NCBI RefSeq assembly: GCF_000758305.1
Contig: NZ_CP009458.1
Location: forward strand, 3,968,001 to 4,032,000
Length of the DNA: 64,000 nt
Reading direction: 5' to 3'
Source: Cedecea neteri
GTDB taxonomy: Bacteria > Pseudomonadota > Gammaproteobacteria > Enterobacterales > Enterobacteriaceae
Within the stretch, counting starts at the first letter, position 1, and each line of letters opens with the position of its first letter. This document shows, piece by piece, positions 51,068 through 59,046 of the stretch. The notes below the pieces were generated by a model. The model was not told the DNA's origin, searched no databases, and saw only the letters and a list, made by a program, of their open reading frames with translations. Made by a program: the position numbers and the translations under genes.

Positions 51068-52126
51068 TTATCGGGCAATAGCATCCGCCATTTTGCCAAT
51101 GCTAATGGCAAAGTAGTAAGAGCGGTTCCAGTGCATCAGGGTGCGGAAGTTGTTATAGACGAGGAATGAACGCGCCAGGCCATCGTCTGGCCTCACCAGC
51201 CAGGCTTTTTTTGAGGAGACAGGGAGATGAGTTCCACCCGGCAGTGTTACCCCTAGTTTTTTCCACTGGGCCACGGACTTGCCCTGCTCCGGACTTGTTC
51301 CCAGCAGCGAACTATTAAAGCCAGCAGGCAGTTTCACCTCATAGCCCCACGCTCCGCCACGCTCCCAGCCTTCTACCGCCAGGTAGTTTGCCGTGGAGGC
51401 GAAAACGTCGCGGGTGTTATTCCAGATATCAATTTTACCGTCTCCGTCGCCGTCTTTGCCGTAGCGCAATAGCGAACTCGGCATAAACTGGTTTTGCCCC
51501 ATCGCGCCGGCCCACGAGCCTTTCATCTGCGCCTCACGAACATCACCCCGCTGAATGATTTTCAGCGCCGACATCAGTTCGTTGGTAAAAAATGCTTCAC
51601 GGCGTCCCTCAAAAGCGAGCGTTGCTAAAGCAGAAATGACATCTTCTTTGCCCTGCAGTTTGCCGAAGTTACTCTCCATTGCCCACAGGGCGACGATGTA
51701 GCGACTCTGAACGCCACTGTTGGCGCTGACCTTTTCCAGCTCTGATCGATGCTGTTTGGCCAGACTACGCGCCTGTTTTATTTTTGCCGGGGTGATCACT
51801 CGGGTTAAATAGTCATCGAGCGTTATTTTCTTTTCCAGCTGATTGCGATCGGATTGAATAACCCGATCAACAAAATGAATATTGGTAAAGGCTTTTGCCA
51901 GCGTCTCGTTGCTGATGCCCTGCTTCCTGGCTTGTGATTTTAATTTTTCGACATAAGCCGGGAATTCAGCGGGATTACGCCCTTGTTCAGCGAGCGTGAT
52001 GGTTTGAGGCGTGCTGCTTTGAGGATCTGAAGCGGCTGTGGGAGCCGCCTCAGCATGGGGGAGATAACCTGCCCCACAGGAGAGTATTAAGACGCTGAAG
52101 GTATAACGCAAAGCAGCATTTTTCAT
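51068..52126 (-). CDS. MltB-family lytic murein transglycosylase
   Basis: About 352 residues with a signal peptide ending AEA and no lipobox, so probably soluble periplasmic. The SLT_2/MltB catalytic Glu is in ALWAMESNFG, followed by GAMGQNQFMPSSLLRYG and an EF-hand-like loop DGDGDGKIDIWN that fits the Ca-binding loop of MltB. It cleaves peptidoglycan to anhydro-muropeptides. The frame extends 16 codons upstream but ATG 52126 starts a proper signal peptide. It is inserted between ycgM and ycgL compared with E. coli. Confidence 0.9.
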   Translation of the reverse strand: MKNAALRYTFSVLILSCGAGYLPHAEAAPTAASDPQSSTPQTITLAEQGRNPAEFPAYVEKLKSQARKQGISNETLAKAFTNIHFVDRVIQSDRNQLEKKITLDDYLTRVITPAKIKQARSLAKQHRSELEKVSANSGVQSRYIVALWAMESNFGKLQGKEDVISALATLAFEGRREAFFTNELMSALKIIQRGDVREAQMKGSWAGAMGQNQFMPSSLLRYGKDGDGDGKIDIWNNTRDVFASTANYLAVEGWERGGAWGYEVKLPAGFNSSLLGTSPEQGKSVAQWKKLGVTLPGGTHLPVSSKKAWLVRPDDGLARSFLVYNNFRTLMHWNRSYYFAISIGKMADAIAR

Positions 52127-52201
52127 CGGCTTATCTTCAATAATGTGTTTCACACATTTTCCGTGTGAATGCATGGAAAAGATTTACCTTCAGTCCGAAA
52201 G

Positions 52202-52477
52202 TTATTTTTTAGGACTCTTTTCCAGGTGCATGGCCAGCAAACTTTCTACCGGAGGTGGGATCTGTAAATAATAACCCTCCGTTTCCAGTGCCTGCTTCAC
52301 TTTATCCAAATCGGCATTGGCCAGTTTTTTACTGCCGTCCAGCGGCAACAGCATCGACAGCACCGGTTTGCCAAAGCCTTTCATCAGTTCTTCCGGCACT
52401 CGGGAAAAATCGTCTTTTTTTTCGACATAAAGATATGTCTGGTCACGTTTAGTACTTCTGTAGATCACACAAAACAT
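52202..52477 (-). CDS. ycgL: YcgL domain protein
   Basis: A 91-residue protein of the YcgL family, starting MFCVIYRSTKRDQTYLYVEKKDDFSRVP, nearly identical to E. coli YcgL over its core but without the short N-terminal extension annotated there. Function unknown; divergent from minC in enterics. Confidence 0.94.
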   Translation of the reverse strand: MFCVIYRSTKRDQTYLYVEKKDDFSRVPEELMKGFGKPVLSMLLPLDGSKKLANADLDKVKQALETEGYYLQIPPPVESLLAMHLEKSPKK

Positions 52478-52603
52478 TTTTTTTACTCTATTTTCGCCAG
52501 CGAGTGGCTTGCCTGAATATAAGCTGGACTATAACATGCCTGGTGTACTTCGGAATATCGTCCCACAATAGTGGGGATTGAAACTGAATTGAGTAAGGCC
52601 AGG

Positions 52604-53314
52604 ATGTCAAACACGCCAATCGAGTTAAAGGGCAGCAGTTTTACCTTATCTGTGGTTCATTTGCATGATGCACAACCTGAGGTTATTCGCCAGGCTCTGG
52701 AAGATAAAATCGCCCAGGCTCCCGCATTCTTAAAGAATGCCCCGGTGGTCGTTAACGTCGCCAGTCTCGATGGTTCCGTCAACTGGAAGAAAGTACAACA
52801 GGCCGTCACCGCAACCGGCCTGCGCGTTGTGGGTATCAGCGGCTGTAAAGATGAAGCCTTAAAGGCTGAAATTGAGCGCGCTGGCCTGCCCTTGCTGACC
52901 GAAGGGAAAGAAAAGGCCGCAAGAACGCCAAAAGCCGCACCTGCAGAGCCCGTCGTGGTTGCTGCGCCGGATGTTACACCGGTCACAAAAACACGTTTAA
53001 TTGATACACCGGTCCGTTCCGGGCAGCGCATTTATGCGCCAAACTGTGACTTGATTGTGACCAATCACGTCAGCGCCGGTGCAGAACTGATAGCAGATGG
53101 TAATATTCATATTTACGGCATGATGCGTGGCCGTGCGCTGGCTGGTGCAAGCGGCGATCGTGATGCACAAATATTTTGTACTAACCTGGTGGCAGAGCTT
53201 GTCTCTATTGCGGGCGAGTACTGGCTGAGCGAGCAGATCCCAGCCGATTATTATGGAAAAGCGGCTCGCCTGAATCTGGCGAGTGGTGCGCTCTCCGTTC
53301 AATCTTTGAATTAA
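52604..53314 (+). CDS. minC: Septum site-determining protein MinC
   Basis: A 236-residue FtsZ assembly inhibitor. The N-terminal FtsZ-binding domain (1-105), a Pro/Ala linker and the C-terminal beta-helix with RSGQRIYAPNCDLIVTNHVSAGAELIADGNIHIYG for MinD binding are clear. ATG 52604 gives MSNTPIELKGSSFTLSVVHL as in E. coli; an 11-codon upstream extension is not conserved. First gene of minCDE. Confidence 0.97.
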   Translation: MSNTPIELKGSSFTLSVVHLHDAQPEVIRQALEDKIAQAPAFLKNAPVVVNVASLDGSVNWKKVQQAVTATGLRVVGISGCKDEALKAEIERAGLPLLTEGKEKAARTPKAAPAEPVVVAAPDVTPVTKTRLIDTPVRSGQRIYAPNCDLIVTNHVSAGAELIADGNIHIYGMMRGRALAGASGDRDAQIFCTNLVAELVSIAGEYWLSEQIPADYYGKAARLNLASGALSVQSLN

Positions 53315-53338
53315 GCCCTTTTAACAAGGAAATCCTTT

Positions 53339-54151
53339 ATGGCACGCATTATTGTTGTTACATCGGGTAAAGGGGGCGTCGGTAAGACCACGTCCAGCGC
53401 GGCCATCGCTACGGGGCTGGCCCAAAAGGGAAGAAAAACCGTCGTTATTGATTTCGACATTGGCCTGCGTAACCTTGACCTGATCATGGGCTGCGAACGC
53501 CGCGTTGTGTACGATTTCGTTAACGTGATTCAGGGCGATGCCACGCTGAATCAGGCGCTTATCCGTGATAAGCGTACTGAACAGCTCTATATCCTGCCAG
53601 CTTCACAAACCCGCGATAAAGACGCCCTGACCCGCGAAGGCGTGGCCAAGGTGCTGGAAGACCTGAAAAACATGGACTTCGAGTTTATCGTTTGTGACTC
53701 CCCGGCAGGTATCGAAACCGGCGCGCTGATGGCGCTGTACTTTGCGGATGAAGCCGTGATCACCACCAACCCGGAAGTTTCCTCGGTGCGTGACTCAGAC
53801 CGAATTCTCGGCATTCTGTCCTCTAAATCCCGCCGCGCTGAAAACGGTGAAGATCCTATTAAAGAGCATTTATTGCTGACCCGCTACAACCCGGGTCGCG
53901 TCAATAAAGGCGATATGCTGAGCATGGAAGATGTGCTCGAAATTCTGCGCATTCCGCTGGTTGGCGTTATCCCGGAAGACCAGTCAGTGCTGCGTGCGTC
54001 CAACCAGGGCGAGCCGGTGATTCTTGACGGCGAATCGGATGCAGGCAAAGCCTACGCCGATACCGTTGAACGCCTGCTCGGCGAAGAACGCCCTTTCCGC
54101 TTCATTGAAGAAGAGAAGAAGGGTTTCCTGAAACGCCTGTTCGGAGGATAA
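53339..54151 (+). CDS. minD: Septum site-determining ATPase MinD
   Basis: A 270-residue ParA/MinD ATPase with the deviant Walker A GKGGVGKTTSS (10-20) and the C-terminal amphipathic membrane helix KKGFLKRLFGG. It recruits MinC to the membrane and oscillates with MinE. Identical in length to E. coli. An AAGGA ribosome site precedes the ATG. Confidence 0.98.
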   Translation: MARIIVVTSGKGGVGKTTSSAAIATGLAQKGRKTVVIDFDIGLRNLDLIMGCERRVVYDFVNVIQGDATLNQALIRDKRTEQLYILPASQTRDKDALTREGVAKVLEDLKNMDFEFIVCDSPAGIETGALMALYFADEAVITTNPEVSSVRDSDRILGILSSKSRRAENGEDPIKEHLLLTRYNPGRVNKGDMLSMEDVLEILRIPLVGVIPEDQSVLRASNQGEPVILDGESDAGKAYADTVERLLGEERPFRFIEEEKKGFLKRLFGG

Positions 54152-54154
54152 GTT

Positions 54155-54430
54155 ATGGCATTACTCGACTTTTTTCTGTCACGAAAAAAGAACACCGCCA
54201 ACATCGCGAAAGAGCGTTTACAGATTATTGTAGCTGAGCGTCGCCGTAGCGATGCAGAACCCCATTACCTGCCGCAGCTGCGCAAGGACATTCTCGACGT
54301 GATTTGCAAGTACGTGCAAATCGACCCGGAAATGGTTAGCGTCCAGCTTGAGCAGCGCGATGGGGATATTTCGATTCTGGAGCTGAACGTGACGCTCCCG
54401 GAAGCGGAAGAAGCCAGCAAATCGGCCTGA
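54155..54430 (+). CDS. minE: Cell division topological factor MinE
   Basis: A 91-residue protein. The anti-MinCD region (IAKERLQIIVAERRR) and the topological-specificity domain (DPEMVSVQLEQRDGDISILELNVTLPE) are conserved; the C-terminus has three residues more than in E. coli. It starts 3 nt after minD. Confidence 0.97.
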   Translation: MALLDFFLSRKKNTANIAKERLQIIVAERRRSDAEPHYLPQLRKDILDVICKYVQIDPEMVSVQLEQRDGDISILELNVTLPEAEEASKSA

Positions 54431-54434
54431 ATAA

Positions 54435-54463
54435 AAAACCCCCTGCATGTGTCAGGGGGTTTT
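54435..54463 (+). terminator. Terminator of minCDE
   Basis: AAAACCCCCTG / CAGGGGGTTTT stem with a 7-nt loop and following T-run. Confidence 0.92.
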
Positions 54464-54570
54464 ATTTTTATGCCGCCACTTAACGTTTATTAAGAGCCTT
54501 CTCGTTGCGGTCCACAAATATATATCAGCCTGAGAACAATACTGTAATTATTCCCAGGTCATATGAACAA

Positions 54571-55692
54571 TCAGTATTCCGCCAACAATTTCGTTAGCGC
54601 TTCTGCCATTAATTCTGCCCGCCAGCCGCTAATTAATTCCGGCATGACGTTTTGCGGCTTCAATTTCCAGTGCCAGTTTAACAGCTGATTGATTTGGCGG
54701 CGGGAGGCCAGTAATTCGGCACTCAGCCCTTTTGCCTCGCTCACTTCCTGCACCAGAGCTTTAATCGCCTTAAACACTTTGCGGTAGCCCGGCATATCCA
54801 CAAGGTTTTGCAGCGGCTGCGGCAGTTCGCTCTCCGGCAGCGCCTGCGCCTCGGCCACCAGGGCGATAAGCGTCTTACCGTGGAAGCGAATTTCACTGCC
54901 GCTCAGGCCAAGCGAGTCCAGCTCCCCCAGCGAGCCAGGCATGTATCTCGCCACCTGCCACAGGTTTTCTTCACGGACGACAAAGTTTACCGCCATATCG
55001 CGCTCGCGGGCTTTGCGAAGGCGCCAGGCTGCCAGCTTCTTAAGGCAGGCCAACTGCCGGGTTCGCAGCTGCCAGGCGTTACCTATGTCGCGCCAGGCCT
55101 CTTCCGGATCAAGCTGATCGCGGCGGCGAGAGCACATCAGATGGCACTCATCGAGAGCCGCACCGATCCAGCCCGCCGCTTCCGTTTCGGCCATCAGTTT
55201 CTCAGCGATAGGCAGCAAATAAAGTACGTCTGCCGCAGCATATTCACACTGCCGCTCCGTGAGCGGACGAGCCAGCCAGTCAGTCCGGGATTCACTTTTA
55301 TCCAGCGCAATGCCGGTGTAGGACTCGACGATGGTGGCAAAGCCGCAAGACAACGGGCGGCCAGTGAAGGAAGCCAGAATCTGCGTATCGATAAACGGAT
55401 CTGGCAGCATGCCAAAAGCATTCAGGAAGACTTCGAGATCTTCACTGCCCGCGTGCAGATATTTGATTGTATCCGGATCCTGCAGCAAGGCTTTGAAAGG
55501 CGACCAGTCGCTGATGGTTAAAGGATCGATCAGCGAAACCTGCTGACCGTCATAAAGCTGGATCAGCCCCAGCTGAGGGTAGTAGGTACGGGTACGAACA
55601 AACTCGGTGTCCAGTGCCAGCGCGGGGAATTGACGGGCGGCCAGGCAAACGGCGGCCAGCCCTTCATCGGTAGTGATCATCTGGTAAGTCAA
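54571..55692 (-). CDS. rnd: Ribonuclease D
   Basis: A 373-residue 3'-5' exoribonuclease for tRNA 3' maturation. The DEDDy exonuclease core includes Asp28 and Glu30 (ALDTEF), Asp85 (GSEDLEVF) and the later CEYAAADV motif, followed by HRDC domains. The start is TTG at 55692, giving MTYQMITTD; E. coli rnd also begins with UUG. A terminator of the upstream fadD lies just before it. Confidence 0.95.
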   Translation of the reverse strand: MTYQMITTDEGLAAVCLAARQFPALALDTEFVRTRTYYPQLGLIQLYDGQQVSLIDPLTISDWSPFKALLQDPDTIKYLHAGSEDLEVFLNAFGMLPDPFIDTQILASFTGRPLSCGFATIVESYTGIALDKSESRTDWLARPLTERQCEYAAADVLYLLPIAEKLMAETEAAGWIGAALDECHLMCSRRRDQLDPEEAWRDIGNAWQLRTRQLACLKKLAAWRLRKARERDMAVNFVVREENLWQVARYMPGSLGELDSLGLSGSEIRFHGKTLIALVAEAQALPESELPQPLQNLVDMPGYRKVFKAIKALVQEVSEAKGLSAELLASRRQINQLLNWHWKLKPQNVMPELISGWRAELMAEALTKLLAEY

Positions 55693-55718
55693 ATTCAGTT
55701 CTCTTAGGTTGCGCCCAT

Positions 55719-55741
55719 AAAAAATGCCGGCGAACCGGCAT
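55719..55741 (-). terminator. Terminator between fadD and rnd
   Basis: ATGCCGG / CCGGCAT stem with CGAA loop; the A-run at 55719-55724 is the U-tract on the minus strand. Confidence 0.85.
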
Positions 55742-55761
55742 CAGGACGAGTGACTTGGAGC

Positions 55762-57447
55762 TCAGGCGTTATTGTTGCCTGTCTTGCCCGCTTCGTCACG
55801 CAGTTCTCGTCGTAAAATTTTCCCGACGTTCGATTTTGGCAGTTCCGTGCGGAATTCAATCAGTTTCGGCACTTTATAGCCAGTTAACTGACGACGGCAG
55901 AAGGCGATAAGCGCCTCTTCCGTTAGCGTGGGATCTTTTTTCACCACAAAGATTTTCACCTGCTCACCGGTCACCCCGGCAGGAACCCCCACAGCAGCGA
56001 CTTCAAGCACGCCTTCGTTCTGCATCACCACATCTTCAATTTCGTTTGGATAAACGTTGAAGCCGGAAACGAGGATCATGTCTTTTTTGCGGTCAACGAT
56101 GTTCATGAAGCCTTCTTCGTTCATCACCGCAATATCCCCGGTGCGCAGCCAGCCGTCTTTAAGGATTTCATCAGTTTCTTTTGGACGCTGCCAGTAGCCC
56201 AGCATCACCTGCGGGCCTTTAACACACAGTTCGCCAGGCTCGCCCGGTGGCACCTCATTACCCTGATCGTCTACCAGCTTCACATCGGTAGACGGCACCG
56301 GCAGGCCGATAGAGCCGCTGTGGTAATCCATATCATGCGGGTTGGCGCTGACCAGCGGTGCGCATTCAGTCAGGCCATAGCCTTCAAGCAGGAAACGGCC
56401 CGTGAGTTTTTCCCAGCGTTCGGCAACCGCGTGCTGGACGGGCATACCGCCGCCCGCAGAGAGGTGAAGGCTGGAGAAATCAAGCTGCTGAAACTCTTTG
56501 TTATTCAGTAACGCGTTAAACAGCGTATTCACGGCAGTCATGGCGGTGAACGGATATTTCGCCAGCTCTTTTACCAGCCCTGGAATATCGCGCGGGTTGG
56601 TGATCAGCAAGTTCTGGCCACCCATGTCGATAAACAGCAGGCAGTTAATAGTTAGAGCAAAAATGTGGTACAGCGGCAGCGGGGTCACCACCAGCTCTTT
56701 GCCTTCATGCAGCAGCGGGCTGTATGCCGCTCTGACCTGCTCCAGGTTGGCCAGCATGTTGCGATGCGTCAGCATCGCGCCTTTGGCTACGCCGGTTGTA
56801 CCGCCGGTATACTGCAGGAAAGCCAAGTCTTCATTGAGAATGTCAGGCTTGATGTACTGCATGCGGTAGCCGCTTTGCAGCGCCCGACGGAAAGAGATAG
56901 CGTTTGGTAAGTGGTATTTCGGCACCAGCCGCTTGATGTACTTCACCACGAAGTTAACCAGCGTCCCTTTCGGCCCGGAGATCTGATCCCCCAGGCGAGT
57001 CAGGATCACATGTTTCACCTGGGTTTTTTCGACCACTTTCTCCAGCGTGTGGGCAAAGTTTGACACAATAACAATCGCGCTGGCTCCGCTGTCGTTCAAC
57101 TGGTGCTCCAGTTCTCGCGGGGTATAGAGCGGATTCACGTTAACCACCACCATACCGGCGCGCAGAATACCGAACAGCGCGACAGGATACTGCAGCAGGT
57201 TTGGCATCATCAGCGCCACGCGGTCGCCTTTTTTCAGGCCCAGCCCCTGCTGAAGGTATGCGGCAAATGCCCGGCTGCGCTCTTCCAGTTTGCGGAAGGT
57301 CATCACCTCCCCCATGTTGATAAACGCAGGTTTGTCGGCGTAGCGAGTGACAGCCTGCTCAAACATATCAACCAGGGATTGATAGCGGTCGGGATTTATT
57401 TCAGCCGCAACGTCGGCCGGGTAGCGGTTAAGCCAAACCTTATTCAA
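55762..57447 (-). CDS. fadD: Long-chain fatty acid CoA ligase FadD
   Basis: A 561-residue adenylate-forming enzyme, exactly the E. coli length, that activates long-chain fatty acids at the inner membrane. P-loop YTGGTTGVAKGA, GYGLTECAP and the FACS motif region GWLRTGDIAVM are present. The start is TTG 57447 (NKVWLNRYPAD), as in E. coli, with AGGTGG just upstream; the longer ATG frame adds a non-conserved Asn-rich peptide. A FadR operator lies upstream. Confidence 0.96.
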   Translation of the reverse strand: MNKVWLNRYPADVAAEINPDRYQSLVDMFEQAVTRYADKPAFINMGEVMTFRKLEERSRAFAAYLQQGLGLKKGDRVALMMPNLLQYPVALFGILRAGMVVVNVNPLYTPRELEHQLNDSGASAIVIVSNFAHTLEKVVEKTQVKHVILTRLGDQISGPKGTLVNFVVKYIKRLVPKYHLPNAISFRRALQSGYRMQYIKPDILNEDLAFLQYTGGTTGVAKGAMLTHRNMLANLEQVRAAYSPLLHEGKELVVTPLPLYHIFALTINCLLFIDMGGQNLLITNPRDIPGLVKELAKYPFTAMTAVNTLFNALLNNKEFQQLDFSSLHLSAGGGMPVQHAVAERWEKLTGRFLLEGYGLTECAPLVSANPHDMDYHSGSIGLPVPSTDVKLVDDQGNEVPPGEPGELCVKGPQVMLGYWQRPKETDEILKDGWLRTGDIAVMNEEGFMNIVDRKKDMILVSGFNVYPNEIEDVVMQNEGVLEVAAVGVPAGVTGEQVKIFVVKKDPTLTEEALIAFCRRQLTGYKVPKLIEFRTELPKSNVGKILRRELRDEAGKTGNNNA

Positions 57448-57517
57448 GGATCCACCTCTGAAATTATTATTTGTCGTCATCACAACCCCAGGGAATACAT
57501 TTCGTTAACATAATATT

Positions 57518-57534
57518 AACTCAGCGTACCAGTT
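57518..57534 (-). promoter_or_regulatory. FadR operator of fadD
   Basis: On the minus strand AACTGGTACGCTGAGTT closely resembles the E. coli fadD operator AGCTGGTATGATGAGTT as I remember it, about 71 bp before the TTG start. fadR is in the same window. Confidence 0.72.
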
Positions 57535-57591
57535 TATTAATTAGCCTGATTAAAGGTTGCGAAGCACATCACTAAATTTTTTCATCCGTCC

Positions 57592-57625
57592 TGGATAAAA
57601 ACAAACAGCGGCCAGGCCGCTGTTT
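57592..57625 (-). terminator. Terminator after yeaY
   Basis: CAGCGGC / GCCGCTG stem extended by AAA/TTT, with a U-rich stretch on the minus strand. Confidence 0.8.
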
Positions 57626-57648
57626 GAAAATATTTTAAAAACAACAGA

Positions 57649-58239
57649 TTATTCGGTTACAACGGTTTGCACCTGTGCAGGCCCCGGATTGTACCAGCCG
57701 CCCCACATGTCGTAATGGTGGCGATACGGGTAAGGCCCACCCCAGAACCACGGGTCAATAGGCTGTGGTGGCATGACCACCTGCTGGACCACGTTCCAGC
57801 GCTTGTAGCCCGTCGCCTGCATGGTCATGAATTTATAGGGCGTCTGGCCAATCTTACCTTCTGCCGTGCCGGTAATTGGCCCAACGACGGTCACCAGCTG
57901 ATTGCGGAAATCGACCGGATCAAGGAAGCCATTCACATCGGCATAAATGCGCCCTTGCGAAGGCTCATTCAATGCCGGACGGGCACCTTCATCGAGGCTG
58001 ACGGTGGCAATCTCCAGGCGAGTTTTGCCCTTCAGGTTGTCCACGTTCACCACCCGCCCGCCAAAGCGCGCTTCCTGCCCGACATAAAGCTGGGGCGCGC
58101 TCATCACCGCCGTCAGATCCTGCTGCGGGGTCGCGGAAGTCCCTTTAATCGCATCCGGCACGCTCACGCAGCCGCTCAGGACCAACGCCGCAGCGGCCGC
58201 CAGCAGCCAGCTGCATTTTTTGACATTATAAACAGCCAT
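57649..58239 (-). CDS. yeaY: Slp-family outer-membrane lipoprotein YeaY
   Basis: A 196-residue lipoprotein with lipobox LSGC at residues 20-23 and the Slp core SAPQLYVGQEARFGGRVV, IYADVNGFLDPVDFRNQLVTVVGPITG. The tail is rich in Pro, Trp and Tyr, as in E. coli YeaY. Related to the starvation lipoprotein Slp; in E. coli it is sigma-E controlled. Upstream of fadD and downstream of tsaB as in E. coli. Confidence 0.95.
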   Translation of the reverse strand: MAVYNVKKCSWLLAAAAALVLSGCVSVPDAIKGTSATPQQDLTAVMSAPQLYVGQEARFGGRVVNVDNLKGKTRLEIATVSLDEGARPALNEPSQGRIYADVNGFLDPVDFRNQLVTVVGPITGTAEGKIGQTPYKFMTMQATGYKRWNVVQQVVMPPQPIDPWFWGGPYPYRHHYDMWGGWYNPGPAQVQTVVTE

Positions 58240-58282
58240 ACCTCATCTCCTTAACCTTCCCGCCGTTTAGCGGCGGTCGGTC

Positions 58283-58978
58283 TTACTCTCTGCCAGGTAG
58301 CTTTTTCCAGGTGACTTCATTACGCAGGTAGACAGGCTCAGCATGCTCGACGGCGACGGTTTTACCGGCGCTGAACGCCTGCTGCGCCAGAGGAAGCATA
58401 TCCTCAGCTTCAGGCAGCGTAGTTTCACCGTCCTGCAACAAAAGTCCGCTACCCTTCGCCATATCAGGCCAGGCCTGCCAGCCTGTTCCGACTGTAGCCC
58501 AGGTGCCGCTCAGATGCTTCAACCGCCCGGCAACGTCTTCAGGCTTGAGGACGGCTTCGCTTGCTTCACCGTGCCACACGCCCTGCTCGTCACGCTCATA
58601 CTCAGCCCAATAGACTTCGCCCATGCGGGCATCTATTGCAGCAAGTACGCGGGTCGCGCCCGTTCTGCGCCATGCGCCCTGCGCCATCGTCGCCAGCGTT
58701 GAAACGCCAATCATCGGCAGCTCAGCGCCCAGCGCCAGCCCCTGCGCAATACCAATGCCAATGCGCACGCCGGTAAAACTGCCCGGCCCACGCCCGTAGG
58801 CAAGTGCGTTCACCTCAGACAAAGTAATCCCGCCCTGGTTCAGGATCTCTTTGACCAGCGGTAAAATTCTTTGCGTATGCTCGCGCGGGCAGAGCTCGAA
58901 ATGGGCGTAGGACGCCGCGTCGTTTTGCAGGGCAACAGAACAGGCTTCTGTTGCGGTATCGATGGCTAAAATTCGCAT
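58283..58978 (-). CDS. tsaB: tRNA t6A biosynthesis protein TsaB (YeaZ)
   Basis: A 231-residue ASKHA-fold protein, partner of TsaD/TsaE/TsaC in making N6-threonylcarbamoyl-adenosine in ANN-decoding tRNAs. MRILAIDTATEACSVAL and LAYGRGPGSFTGVRIGIGIAQGLALG are nearly identical to E. coli. ATG 58978 is the conserved start; the frame's upstream extension is not. Confidence 0.97.
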   Translation of the reverse strand: MRILAIDTATEACSVALQNDAASYAHFELCPREHTQRILPLVKEILNQGGITLSEVNALAYGRGPGSFTGVRIGIGIAQGLALGAELPMIGVSTLATMAQGAWRRTGATRVLAAIDARMGEVYWAEYERDEQGVWHGEASEAVLKPEDVAGRLKHLSGTWATVGTGWQAWPDMAKGSGLLLQDGETTLPEAEDMLPLAQQAFSAGKTVAVEHAEPVYLRNEVTWKKLPGRE

Positions 58979-59046
58979 GGGCTTGCCAACCTCTGGCGGA
59001 GATAAGGTCAAAAAACGGCGCGCATCATACCATAGCCTGGCACAAA

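Noticed and set aside
57448..57483. ATG start of fadD giving an extra Asn-rich peptide
   Set aside because: The conserved start is the TTG at 57447 with its own ribosome site, as in E. coli.
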